DNA of 64,000 nucleotides from Candidatus Magnetomicrobium cryptolimnococcus (GTDB taxonomy: Bacteria; Nitrospirota; Thermodesulfovibrionia; Thermodesulfovibrionales; Magnetobacteriaceae): assembly GCA_018606805.1 (NCBI GenBank), contig JAGYWI010000011.1, positions 1 through 64,000 of the forward strand, written 5' to 3'. The translations under genes were made by a program, and so were the position numbers. Below are positions 26,132 to 35,744 of this stretch, in pieces (position 1 is the stretch's first letter; each line of letters opens with the position of its first letter). The notes beneath the pieces are model-generated. The model searched no databases, was not told the DNA's origin, and saw only the letters and a list, made by a program, of their open reading frames with translations.

Positions 26132-28063
26132 GTGAGTATTAGAATAATAATAGGAAAGGATTTGGTAATACAGCGCTCTCATGTTTTGTCCAATAAATTA
26201 GAAGATATTTATGTTTCTCAAGATGTGGTAATCCAAGGTGACTTTGGTGTAAAAACGATAAACGATAAAGGTTCTGCTTGCACTATATTTAATGGCAATA
26301 TTATAGGAAAACGACAAGATGATGGTGGCCTATCTATTTTGAACAAAAATGAAGAGGCATTTGCTGATTATTTATCTAAACATTCTATAGATGATTACTC
26401 AAAGAATCTTGAAGGAAGATACATTTTAGTAAAAATTAGTAATGCAAACGAAGTAGACATCTGCAATGATAAATATGGTCAAATGGATTTGTATTATCAA
26501 AAGATTGGTGGTGGAACTATTTTTTCAACAGAGCTAAGTCTACTCCCATGTTCACAAGGAGGTGTGGGGTATGATCATGTTGCAGTGGCTCATTCCCTTT
26601 ATATCTACGGCTTTAGACCGGGAAAAAGCCAAACTCTTTACTCAGGGGTTAAGCGGCTGAACGTTGGAGAAATTGCTTCGTGGAAAAATGGTCAATTAAG
26701 TTTTTACAGAATTTCTTTTAACTTACCATATTCAAATAACGATTATGGTAATCAAGAATTAACTCTATATTCTAAAATCTTATTAGATGCAATTGAGAAA
26801 CGTTCCTCTCCATATGGTAATCTTGTTTATTTATCTTCTGGATGGGATTCTACGTCTATTCTGGCGCATCTTGTAAAAATACACGGTCCTAGTAAGGTTA
26901 ACGCCATAATAGGACGAATGAACTTTTCTAAACGCAGAGGTGTAATTAATCAGTTTGAACTTGATAGAGCTAAGGCTTTTGCTGATTATTACGGCGTACA
27001 ATTGGATGTTGTTGAATATGATTATTGGCAAAGAGGTCCTGAGTTTTTAGAACAAATGCGTCCCTTTTTAAAATCACATATGTTGTCTGGTATGTCAGTG
27101 TATTTTTGGGATGATCTTGCCAGGCATGTTGCCACATATCATAAAGGAAAAGCTGTCTTTTGTGGAGAAATTAGCGATGGCTCTCATAATTTTGGATTTG
27201 CTCAATATGCCACTATATTAAATCATCCTGACTTAGGATTTCGTGAGTATGCTGATAAAATGGGTATTTATCTTTTTGGTCCAACCTTTTTACAGTCTCT
27301 TCTAAGAGGAGAACATAATAAAGATATAGTATACAAAGTTCTAAAGGGCGATTTACATGATGAGTGTTTTGATAAATCAGCAGACAATATATCAGATTGT
27401 ATGAAGCAGCTAATGGCTAGTTTATTTTTAAGAGACAAAAGGCTTCCGCTTTGGTCAATCAAAAACGCCAAAATATTTACAGAAAAAGGTAGTGAGCTAT
27501 ATTCTTCTACTATGAATGAATTGTATATAGATAATTTTGCCAACGAAATAACACCTCAGTCTTTGTATTCTTGTTATCAATATCTTTATAATTTCTTTCA
27601 TTGGCAGGGTGGAACGGTTTCTTCATTAGCTTTTACTGCCAATAAGTACGGCTTTGAAATGAATCTACCTTTTTATGATAGTCGTATTCAGGCATTTTTA
27701 TACCAGATGCCCGAATCCTGGGGGAGGGGATTAGAATTGAGATCTCCTAAATATCCACTAAAATGGACACTTTCTAATTCCATAGACTATCCTATACATC
27801 TACAAAAGGGACCTCACTCTTATCTTTACGATATTGACCCTAATTTTAGCCATGCTGGAGAGTTTATCTATCAATCATCCTTTACTCCTTTTATAAAAGC
27901 TGAACTGAAAAAGCGCAAATATATGGAACTGTTATCACCAGAGTTGTTTAACTTGGAATATTATAATGAAATTGTAAATAATTACCTTGAAGGAAAAGAG
28001 GTAGTAGCAGAACGTACAGATTTATCATCACTCATATTTATGACTATGAGTGATTGGTACTGA
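26132..28063 (+). CDS. Asparagine-synthetase-like amide ligase without glutaminase Cys
   Basis: A 643-residue protein of the asparagine synthetase class B fold. Residues 1-205 resemble the N-terminal Ntn domain but begin MSIRI, so the catalytic Cys2 needed for glutamine hydrolysis is absent. Residues 210-640 form the ATP-pyrophosphatase domain with the PP-loop SSGWDST (235-241). Such Cys-less relatives use free ammonia or another amine (as in lactam- or lasso-forming ligases). Here it may amidate a carboxylated sugar such as a nonulosonic acid (inference). GTG start after GGGGAG. Distinct from PseA-type amidotransferases, which are much shorter. Confidence 0.78.
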   Translation: MSIRIIIGKDLVIQRSHVLSNKLEDIYVSQDVVIQGDFGVKTINDKGSACTIFNGNIIGKRQDDGGLSILNKNEEAFADYLSKHSIDDYSKNLEGRYILVKISNANEVDICNDKYGQMDLYYQKIGGGTIFSTELSLLPCSQGGVGYDHVAVAHSLYIYGFRPGKSQTLYSGVKRLNVGEIASWKNGQLSFYRISFNLPYSNNDYGNQELTLYSKILLDAIEKRSSPYGNLVYLSSGWDSTSILAHLVKIHGPSKVNAIIGRMNFSKRRGVINQFELDRAKAFADYYGVQLDVVEYDYWQRGPEFLEQMRPFLKSHMLSGMSVYFWDDLARHVATYHKGKAVFCGEISDGSHNFGFAQYATILNHPDLGFREYADKMGIYLFGPTFLQSLLRGEHNKDIVYKVLKGDLHDECFDKSADNISDCMKQLMASLFLRDKRLPLWSIKNAKIFTEKGSELYSSTMNELYIDNFANEITPQSLYSCYQYLYNFFHWQGGTVSSLAFTANKYGFEMNLPFYDSRIQAFLYQMPESWGRGLELRSPKYPLKWTLSNSIDYPIHLQKGPHSYLYDIDPNFSHAGEFIYQSSFTPFIKAELKKRKYMELLSPELFNLEYYNEIVNNYLEGKEVVAERTDLSSLIFMTMSDWY

Positions 28064-28271
28064 AGTACTCTTTACCATGAAATTTAAAGAAGATACTTTT
28101 TGTCAAATGGGAAACTTTAAAAGGTTAAAACTTTATATCTTTTTTTTAAAATTAATGAATTTGTTGGATATAAATTGTTTGAATAAATATTTATTTTCTA
28201 AGGATTTAAAGTTTAAGCTATAAATTAACTATGTCAATCTTAATGGTTGATTTTCAAGTGGGGGATTATTG

Positions 28272-29642
28272 ATGTCAGTAGATATTTTATTTGTTAATCC
28301 AAGTTATAATGGACATGAAGAAAGGTTTTTATCGGTTAAAAAACGAATAGAACCGCATATTCCTAACCAAGAGACACCTCATATTGGTATTGCTTATCTT
28401 ATATCGTATGCTATAAAACATGGTATTAATGCAAAGTATATTGATATGATAGCTGAAGAGTATAGTATTGACTCTTTGATGGATATTATTGCCAAAGATT
28501 CACCTAGGGTTATTGGGTTTACTGCATTTACTGAACAAATTAAAATAGCAGGTTATTTTGGGAGTATTATTAGAGAAAAATATCCCAATATTTGGATATT
28601 TGCAGGGGGGCCACACGTTACTGCTATAGCGAAAGAAAGTTTAGAAGAGTTTGAATCTTTTGATTTTGTTGTATCTGGAGAGGGAGAGTCTCTACTGCTT
28701 AGTATCGTAGAAGCAACTAAAATAGAGGATTTAGATAATGTCCATGGAGTATTAACAAGATACAATAATAAAAAACATATGCTATTTTATCATAATGATA
28801 TAGAACATTTACCATTTCCTGAGTGGTCAAAGTTTAACTTGAGTAAATATGGAGGGATGTATCCTCATAGGACAAATAGAGAACTTCCCATGATAACAAG
28901 TAGAGGGTGTCCTTTTAAATGTGTTTTTTGTTGCAGGTCACTTGGTGATATACAACGCAGGAGAACTATTAGATCAGTTATTAATGAGATAATTTATAAT
29001 ATTGATAATTATGGATGTGAATCTATTGCGTTTTGTGATGAAACCTTCATATTAAATATAAACTGGTTTAAAGAATTTAGTAGTGAAATGAAGAGATTGG
29101 GACTTAATAAAAAAATATCTTGGTCTTGCAGTACTAGAACAAGAGGTATGACGCCTGAACTTGCAACAGAAATGAAGTCTGCCGGATGCTATTATATTTT
29201 TTTTGGAACAGAAAGTGCGGACGATAACACTTTGAAGATAATTAAAAAAAATACAACTGTTGAAGAATCAAAATATGCGGTTAAGGTAGTGAAAAATGTT
29301 GGGATAGTACCTGCTACGCCTTTTATAATAGGACTCCCTGGAGAAACAGAAGAGTCTGTATATAAAGCAATTGAACTCGGACAAGAATTGGAACCATATA
29401 CAATAACTTTTCCTATAGCAACTCCGTTTCCAGGTACAGAATTAAGAGAGATGGCATTGAGAAATGAATATGGAATGAGAATACTCTCAAATGATTGGTT
29501 AATGTATGGTAAACAAAAGCGACCTGTTTTAGACTCTGAAGATTTTCCTGCTGATAAAAGAGTAGAAATGCAACATATTGCATACTCTAACTTTCCTAAG
29601 AAGAAGATGGAAAATTATATTACTTCATTGAAAAGTATATAA
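28272..29642 (+). CDS. B12-binding-type radical SAM enzyme 1
   Basis: A 456-residue protein with a cobalamin-binding-like domain (1-170; AGGPHVTA and VVSGEGE at about 111-118 and 133-139) and a radical SAM domain with RGCPFKCVFC, cysteines 213, 217 and 220. IIGLPGET near 360 is the typical SAM-side motif. ATG 28272, next to a TTG, lies behind GTGGGGGAT. It is the first of three such genes in a row. No DxHxxG B12 motif is visible, as is common in this group, so cobalamin use is presumed. The reaction (methylation, rearrangement or other) is unknown. Confidence 0.82.
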   Translation: MSVDILFVNPSYNGHEERFLSVKKRIEPHIPNQETPHIGIAYLISYAIKHGINAKYIDMIAEEYSIDSLMDIIAKDSPRVIGFTAFTEQIKIAGYFGSIIREKYPNIWIFAGGPHVTAIAKESLEEFESFDFVVSGEGESLLLSIVEATKIEDLDNVHGVLTRYNNKKHMLFYHNDIEHLPFPEWSKFNLSKYGGMYPHRTNRELPMITSRGCPFKCVFCCRSLGDIQRRRTIRSVINEIIYNIDNYGCESIAFCDETFILNINWFKEFSSEMKRLGLNKKISWSCSTRTRGMTPELATEMKSAGCYYIFFGTESADDNTLKIIKKNTTVEESKYAVKVVKNVGIVPATPFIIGLPGETEESVYKAIELGQELEPYTITFPIATPFPGTELREMALRNEYGMRILSNDWLMYGKQKRPVLDSEDFPADKRVEMQHIAYSNFPKKKMENYITSLKSI

Positions 29643-29734
29643 TAAAAATTATAATGTTGATAAGGACAAATCAACCGCGTAGCTCCTAATTGTATCAAAA
29701 AATCACAAATAACAAAAAAGAAAGGTTTTTAAGT

Positions 29735-29759
29735 AAGTTTAAAAATAAATGATATGTTT
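29735..29759 (+). repeat. Short gene-tail repeat, copy 2
   Basis: Matches 9369-9393 with two differences. The preceding bases read NNKKERFLSKFKNK then stop, similar to the other remnant's NFFEKFKNK. It lies in the 182-bp gap between two radical SAM genes, which otherwise shows no gene. Confidence 0.5.
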
Positions 29760-29824
29760 AAGAAAAATTCGGTGACCTGAGATTGTCTAATTTTATTTTA
29801 AGATTATACAATTGGAGTAATTAA

Positions 29825-31135
29825 ATGAATGTATTAAAGATAGGATTTGTTATTCCGTGTGATCTCCATAATTATAAACCGTTTAGGAATCAACCTATAA
29901 ACGCATTATATTTGTTAACAATAATTGCACAATATTTTAGATCAGATGTTGATCTATCTATAATAGATTTAAGAGGAATAAAGAAAAGTGATATTAATTA
30001 TTATATACCTGAAAAAGATGTTTATTTTTATTCTGTAGCAACTATAGAATATTTGGAGACTATAAGAACTGTTCAAGAAATAAGACTATTATTTCCGCAA
30101 TCTAAACATATTGCTGGTGGAATACATATTAATATTTATCCAAAAGAAAGTTTAAAATATTTCGATTCTATTGCTTTGGGTAATGGTGAAGATATTATAT
30201 TAGAAATAATAAAAGATATTAAAGCAACGACTTTAAAAGAAATTTATGTAGAGGAAAGAACACTTGATTTTAATAAATTCCCTCATCCTGATAGGGGATA
30301 TTTGCCTCGCAAAGCAATAGTAGATACAGGTCTTCTTAATGGAGAATATATGGATTTAAAATCCACATCAGTATTATTCTCTAGGGGATGTCCATTTAAT
30401 TGTAGTTTTTGTGCTAATTTGATTCAATCAAAAATTGTATTTAGATTGCCCGAATTGATTATTAAAGAAATAGAATATTTAAAACAATCATATGGGGTTG
30501 AAGCTCTAGCTATAAAAGACGATAATATTATTAACGCTAATGAGAAATGTTCAACAGCAACATTAACTGCTATAGAAAAAACTGGTGTTAAGTGGAGGGG
30601 AAATTGCAGGGCTAATGGGGTATCAGAGAAAACTATTAAGTTAGCTAAACAGTGTGGTTGTGTAGATTTGGCTATAGGAATAGAGAGCGTGTGTCAAAAT
30701 GTATTAAACAATATTAATAAAAGATTAAATATAGAAAAAGCAAAAATATTTTTGGGATATTTAAAAAAATATGAAATTGGAATAAGATTAAATCTTATTA
30801 TAGGCCTTCCAGGAGAACCAAAAGATATATTAGAGAAAAGCATTAAATTTATAGAAGAAACTAAACCATCTTCTGTCCTACTTTCTATTCTTACTCCTGT
30901 TCCAGGCTCGGATATGTTTGAAAATCCTGAAAAATATGGAATGATATTTGACAAAAATATTTCATTTGATAGATTATTTTCTCTATTTGGTAGATTTGAT
31001 GAAAATGAGAAAAGAGATATGGTATTTGAATATAAAAAAAATACTCCATTTGGAGAAGGTATGACACAAGAAGAAATTGTAGGGAATTATATGTCGCTTC
31101 AAAAATACCTACGAGATCACAAATTAAATTTTTAG
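29825..31135 (+). CDS. B12-binding-type radical SAM enzyme 2
   Basis: A 436-residue protein with an N-terminal cobalamin-binding-like domain (HIAGGIHINIYPKES near 95-109, ALGNGED near 117-123) and the cluster motif RGCPFNCSFC with cysteines 189, 193 and 196, then IIGLPGEP near 334. It differs clearly from its neighbours, so this is not a recent duplication. The start is ATG behind GGAGTAATTAA. Substrate unknown. Position suggests modification of a glycan or sugar made by this locus. Confidence 0.8.
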   Translation: MNVLKIGFVIPCDLHNYKPFRNQPINALYLLTIIAQYFRSDVDLSIIDLRGIKKSDINYYIPEKDVYFYSVATIEYLETIRTVQEIRLLFPQSKHIAGGIHINIYPKESLKYFDSIALGNGEDIILEIIKDIKATTLKEIYVEERTLDFNKFPHPDRGYLPRKAIVDTGLLNGEYMDLKSTSVLFSRGCPFNCSFCANLIQSKIVFRLPELIIKEIEYLKQSYGVEALAIKDDNIINANEKCSTATLTAIEKTGVKWRGNCRANGVSEKTIKLAKQCGCVDLAIGIESVCQNVLNNINKRLNIEKAKIFLGYLKKYEIGIRLNLIIGLPGEPKDILEKSIKFIEETKPSSVLLSILTPVPGSDMFENPEKYGMIFDKNISFDRLFSLFGRFDENEKRDMVFEYKKNTPFGEGMTQEEIVGNYMSLQKYLRDHKLNF

Positions 31136-31155
31136 ATGGAGCTAAAAGCATATAG

Positions 31156-32589
31156 ATGAGATTTGATGATAAGTTTGATAAAAAAATAATCGAGGATATA
31201 GATTATCCAAATCTAAAAGACTTAGAGGTGATGCTGATTACGCCTAATGATTATTATAGAAAGAAGTTTTTTGGGTTAGGCAAGGCTTATGTTGCTACAG
31301 CTATGAAGATGTGTGGGATAAAAATTCATGTTATGTCTTGTGATATATGGTCATATGATGATATTGAAATTGCTAAAATTTTAGTAGAAAGCAAGGTTAA
31401 AGTCTTTTGTATAGGTGCAATGTATCCTATGTTTCGAGAAGTTGAGCGTTTATGTAGGATCATTCGTGCCTTGGTTTGTAACTCTACTATTATTTTGGGA
31501 GGTGCTTTACCAAGCCCAATCCCAGAGTTTGTTCTTCGTAGGACTGGTGCTGATATTGCTGTACTTGGGGAGGCTGAACTGACTATCCCTAAATTGATGT
31601 CAGCTTTAGCTGGAGAACGTAATTTAGAAGGCGTAGAAGGTATTGCTTATATGGTAGAAGGTAAATTTTACAGCAATGGTAAGCCTCAAATATTTAAATA
31701 TATTTCAAAAAAGGAGGTTGGATGGCCTGCTTTTGATTTGTTTCCGGTTGAAAAATATATTACAGCTCCTAAGTTTTACCCATTTGAATCTAATGATAGG
31801 GTGCTGCCTATATCAACAGGGAGGGGCTGTCCTTATTCCTGTAATTTTTGCTATCGGCCAACTGCTTTTCGCTTAAGACCAGTAGATGATATATTAGATG
31901 AAATGGTATATCTAATCGATAGGTATAAATTGAATGGGTTTTATATTGCTGATGACTTGACAATGATTAATAAGAAGAGAATTTCTGAAATATGTGATGG
32001 TATTGTAAGTAGAGGGTTAAAGATAAAATTCAATATATATGGCAGAGTCAATGTTGTTACACCTGAAATTCTCCGTATGTTAAAAGAAGCCGGGTGTATA
32101 GCAATTTTTTATGGATTAGAATCAGGAAATCAAAAAATTTTGGATAATATGTCTAAAAAAACCACAATATCACAGATTTACGATGCAATAAGGATTACTA
32201 GAGAAAGCGGTATATATTGTGATTATGCATTTATGTTTGGTCAGCCAGGTGATAATAAAGAAACACTTAGAGATACAATTAATCTAATAAAGGTTATTTC
32301 ATACGGAGAATTTCGTTCATTTAAAATTTTTGGCTGTGTTCCATTTCCAGGTTCAGAGTTGTATGATTGGTGTAAACAAACTGGGCATCTTAAGGATGAC
32401 GAGGATTTTTATAATCGTTATATTAATCAGGATATGGCGTTAGATCAAATTCCTGTTAATATGACCGATTTACCACATACTGAAATTAATAAGTTATTCA
32501 AAGAAGCTGATGAAGAGCTGAAAATATTTTTTATTAATAATGCATCAGCTGAATGGATTAATTTTTTTAGTAAAAAAAAGGACAATTAA
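31156..32589 (+). CDS. B12-binding-type radical SAM enzyme 3
   Basis: A 477-residue protein with a B12-like domain (ILGGALPSPIPEF near 113-125, VLGEAE near 136-141) and GRGCPYSCNFC with cysteines 225, 229 and 232. FGQPGDNKET replaces the more usual GLPGET. The MIKVISYGEFRSFKIFGCVPFPG-type region (residues about 373-395) is intact. It is 20 bp after the previous gene and 12 bp before the next, so it is cotranscribed. Not a paralogue duplicate of its two upstream neighbours at the sequence level. Substrate unknown. Confidence 0.8.
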   Translation: MRFDDKFDKKIIEDIDYPNLKDLEVMLITPNDYYRKKFFGLGKAYVATAMKMCGIKIHVMSCDIWSYDDIEIAKILVESKVKVFCIGAMYPMFREVERLCRIIRALVCNSTIILGGALPSPIPEFVLRRTGADIAVLGEAELTIPKLMSALAGERNLEGVEGIAYMVEGKFYSNGKPQIFKYISKKEVGWPAFDLFPVEKYITAPKFYPFESNDRVLPISTGRGCPYSCNFCYRPTAFRLRPVDDILDEMVYLIDRYKLNGFYIADDLTMINKKRISEICDGIVSRGLKIKFNIYGRVNVVTPEILRMLKEAGCIAIFYGLESGNQKILDNMSKKTTISQIYDAIRITRESGIYCDYAFMFGQPGDNKETLRDTINLIKVISYGEFRSFKIFGCVPFPGSELYDWCKQTGHLKDDEDFYNRYINQDMALDQIPVNMTDLPHTEINKLFKEADEELKIFFINNASAEWINFFSKKKDN

Positions 32590-32601
32590 AGATTTAAATC
32601 A

Positions 32602-33936
32602 ATGATTAAGAAAAAACTATTGATAACTTGGACCGCTCGCACGTTCAAGGAAATAATATTACCATTTATTGGTCCACTATCTAATCAATTTAATACAGTC
32701 GTTATGTTATTCAATTTTTCAATGCCTACTGGGACATTGGAAATATTAAGTTCACTAAAAAAAGAAAAAGCCATAGAAGACTTTATAATAACACCAGATT
32801 ACAGACAATTTCTGAATATACATTTTTTTATGAAAGAACAGATAAAGACACTTAGAAAATATAATTTTGATTTTTGGCTTACTATGGGCGAAATGCAGAT
32901 TATTGAAAGGTATATCTTTGACTACATTCTTTCGGAACATGCTATCTCTATTTGTATGTGGCACAATATAACTTATTTATTTATGTATAATGAGGATATG
33001 GTTAAAAAATTACTTTTTGGCGCTGAAATAGTTGAATATCCTCTCATAATAAAAAAATTAAAACCAGAGAGTAAGTTTGTTATTTTAAAAAAAGGGCTTA
33101 GGAAGCTATTTCATGACATTAATAATATGTCGATTATATATAATTTTTTACGAAAAGAAATAATTATTATCCGAAAAAAATACAATACCTATATTAATCG
33201 GATTGTTTTACCATTTTTAATGGTTGGTAAAACCTTTCGTTTAGGACCATATGATGAAATTACTCAATTAGGTTCAGGGCGTTGTGATGCTATAATTTTT
33301 TTTGATGAAATGGAAGCAAAAGCCCATAAAGCACTATTTAAAAGTCCAGAAATTTTTGTAGCTCAGTATCCATCGAGTGGTATGTGTCGATGTAAGTCGG
33401 GCAAAAAGGGCAAAAGAAGGATTTTATCACCTTTGAGTAATTTTGTTGGTAGTAAAAGGATAACAGACAGGGAGCTATTGCTTTATTATCGTGATTTTCA
33501 AACTGTGATTACACAGGCAGATGCAGATAATATTGACTTGAGGCTTCATCCTGATGAAACTGGCCAGTGGCCATATCAGTTGCATGATTATCTGTTAAAA
33601 AAAGGAATCAATGTCAGATTAGTCAAGCCTGATTTATCAATAAGAGAGATTGTATGTGACTATCTTGGTGTAGCTGGCAGCGCAAGTTCAGCTTTACGGG
33701 ATTGTCGTGCAAGTTGTGATTATGTTTTTGTTATTGGATTTGTTGGGATTTCAAAAATGCAATTTAATAATCCTAAGTTTGCCTTTGCAAGTTCAGAAGG
33801 AATCGATTGGATTGAGGAAGATGGAAGTTATAACCCAACAATTTTTTACAGAAAAAAGTATGAACCAACAAAGAGACTAACTGTACCTGAAATAGTGCAT
33901 AAATTATCGTGGACTCAGAGTCAAGGTCTTACTTAA
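32602..33936 (+). CDS. Putative GT-B-type glycosyltransferase (unassigned)
   Basis: I do not recognise this 444-residue protein with certainty. It lacks membrane segments. The C-terminal half has LRLHPDETG (about 313-321) and GVAGSASSAL (about 354-363), which recall the HP- and S-S/T-containing donor-binding motifs of GT-B polysialyl/sialyltransferase-like enzymes. A basic, Cys-containing stretch near 270 (CRCKSGKKGKRR) is peculiar. It is coupled by a TAATG overlap to the ABC exporter. A nonulosonate transferase is plausible but unproven. Confidence 0.5.
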   Translation: MIKKKLLITWTARTFKEIILPFIGPLSNQFNTVVMLFNFSMPTGTLEILSSLKKEKAIEDFIITPDYRQFLNIHFFMKEQIKTLRKYNFDFWLTMGEMQIIERYIFDYILSEHAISICMWHNITYLFMYNEDMVKKLLFGAEIVEYPLIIKKLKPESKFVILKKGLRKLFHDINNMSIIYNFLRKEIIIIRKKYNTYINRIVLPFLMVGKTFRLGPYDEITQLGSGRCDAIIFFDEMEAKAHKALFKSPEIFVAQYPSSGMCRCKSGKKGKRRILSPLSNFVGSKRITDRELLLYYRDFQTVITQADADNIDLRLHPDETGQWPYQLHDYLLKKGINVRLVKPDLSIREIVCDYLGVAGSASSALRDCRASCDYVFVIGFVGISKMQFNNPKFAFASSEGIDWIEEDGSYNPTIFYRKKYEPTKRLTVPEIVHKLSWTQSQGLT

Positions 33937-35732
33937 TGGATTATAGTTTTTTACAGATTTTAAAAAATTTTCGTTTTTTGTTACACCATTGGGGACTTAT
34001 AATAATAACGATTTCCTCAAGTATCGGCAGCTCTTTTATGGCTGGTTTAAGTATTTCATTTATTATCCCAATCATGAGTGATACTCAGATTTTAAGCAAA
34101 AAAAACATGCCTTTTCCTTTTGATAAAATATTACTTGCTTTTTCTGGATTAAATTTATCTGAGAAATTGCGGATTATTGCCGTATTGCTGATTGCTATTT
34201 TTATAGTAAAATCAATATGTCAGGTTGCTAGTCTTGTAGCCTCATCTAGGCTTACAATAATAAGTATCAAATACTTTCGCATAAAATGTTATGAGCAGCT
34301 AATGAATGTTGGTATGGGGTATTATTATAATAGAAAAGCAGGTGATTATCATACTATATGTGCAAGTTTCTGTAATTCTTTAGGAATGTTGAGTAATTTT
34401 GTGTTTTTGGCTATCCCACAGTTTTTAAATATTTTAATATTTCTTACAATGGGTTTGATATTATCATGGAAAATGGTCTTATTGTCAATTGTATTGGCTA
34501 TCATAATTTCTGTGTTACTAAAAAAGCATATGCATATGGCTGAGCGCAGAGGTAAAGAGTATACTATAGCTCATACAAGATTCACTAGTGAGTCAATTGA
34601 GTTAATTGCAGCTATGAAGGTTATACGTCTTTTTTCTAAGGAAAAAGATGAAATAAAAAGATTTGAAAACGAGATTGACTTTTTTAATCAAGCCAGCTAT
34701 AGAATTGGAATACTGCGCGGCTCTACAGCCCCTTATTATGAATTAATGGCTATTATGGCATTAGCGTGTATTATTATAATTGGTTCTTATTTGTTTGTTG
34801 GGCCTAATAATATAGGACTACCTGGTCTTGCCATTTTTACAATAATTTTTCAAAGAATATCATCCGAAGCTAATGGAATTAACCAAAAGAGGGTGAATAT
34901 TATAGGAGATATTACTAGTTATAGAGAGGTATTGAAGTTTCTTAGCCCTATTGACAAAGAGTATGTAAGAAGTGGTACAAAAGTTTTTTCTGGAACAACA
35001 GAAGGTATCGAATTTAAGAATGTAACATTCAGATATAATTCTAAAAAAAACCTTGTTTTAGATAATATTAATTTTCATATTCCAGTTGGAAAAAAAACCG
35101 GGGTTGTTGGTCCTTCTGGAGCAGGTAAATCCACCATTACAGAACTTTTGCTTCGATTTTACGACCCTCAAGAAGGACAAATTCTTATAGATGGTATAGA
35201 TTTAAAGGAATTTGATATAAATTCATGGCGTAGGTGGATTGGTGTTGTATCTCAAGATGTTTTTCTTTTTAACGATACAATAGGGGCAAATATTGCTTTT
35301 GCTAGACCTGATGCTACTCAAGATGAAATCGAACAGGCTGCTTATAAAGCTCACGCTCATGAGTTCATCCAGCAATTTCCTAATGGGTATGATACATTGG
35401 TAGGCGATCGCGGTGTTTTGCTGTCAGGAGGACAGAAGCAGAGGGTTGCTATTGCACGGGCGATTATTATTAATCCACAAATCCTTATATTTGATGAAGC
35501 TACTTCATCTCTTGATACTGAGTCTGAAAGGATTGTTCAAGATGCCCTTGATGAAATAAGTCAGGGTAGAACGGTAATTACAATTGCTCATCGTCTTTCC
35601 ACGGTATTTTCTTCAGATAATGTTATAGTCCTAAACTCAGGAAATATTGTTGAACAAGGGACACACAGTGAACTTATGAAGAAGAATGGATTTTACTATA
35701 AGTTAGTTAAAATGCAAGAGTTAGTAATATAA
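33936..35732 (+). CDS. MsbA/PglK-like ABC exporter (half transporter)
   Basis: A 598-residue half transporter. An N-terminal six-helix membrane domain (about 1-320) is followed by an ATPase with Walker A GPSGAGKST (about 392-400), LSGGQKQRVAIARA (about 495-508), Walker B ILIFDEATSSLD and the switch IAHRLSTV. Such exporters flip lipid-linked glycans (PglK) or lipid A-type lipids (MsbA). In the middle of a glycan locus lacking a recognised Wzx, it likely flips the finished lipid-linked saccharide. ATG 33936 shares one base with the upstream stop. A longer start upstream is unlikely. Confidence 0.88.
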   Translation: MDYSFLQILKNFRFLLHHWGLIIITISSSIGSSFMAGLSISFIIPIMSDTQILSKKNMPFPFDKILLAFSGLNLSEKLRIIAVLLIAIFIVKSICQVASLVASSRLTIISIKYFRIKCYEQLMNVGMGYYYNRKAGDYHTICASFCNSLGMLSNFVFLAIPQFLNILIFLTMGLILSWKMVLLSIVLAIIISVLLKKHMHMAERRGKEYTIAHTRFTSESIELIAAMKVIRLFSKEKDEIKRFENEIDFFNQASYRIGILRGSTAPYYELMAIMALACIIIIGSYLFVGPNNIGLPGLAIFTIIFQRISSEANGINQKRVNIIGDITSYREVLKFLSPIDKEYVRSGTKVFSGTTEGIEFKNVTFRYNSKKNLVLDNINFHIPVGKKTGVVGPSGAGKSTITELLLRFYDPQEGQILIDGIDLKEFDINSWRRWIGVVSQDVFLFNDTIGANIAFARPDATQDEIEQAAYKAHAHEFIQQFPNGYDTLVGDRGVLLSGGQKQRVAIARAIIINPQILIFDEATSSLDTESERIVQDALDEISQGRTVITIAHRLSTVFSSDNVIVLNSGNIVEQGTHSELMKKNGFYYKLVKMQELVI

Positions 35733-35744
35733 ATATTGATATTT

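Noticed and set aside
26132-28063. Call as PseA-type pseudaminate amidotransferase
   Set aside because: PseA/WbuX proteins are about 380 residues with a different build. This is a 643-residue asparagine-synthetase-type protein.
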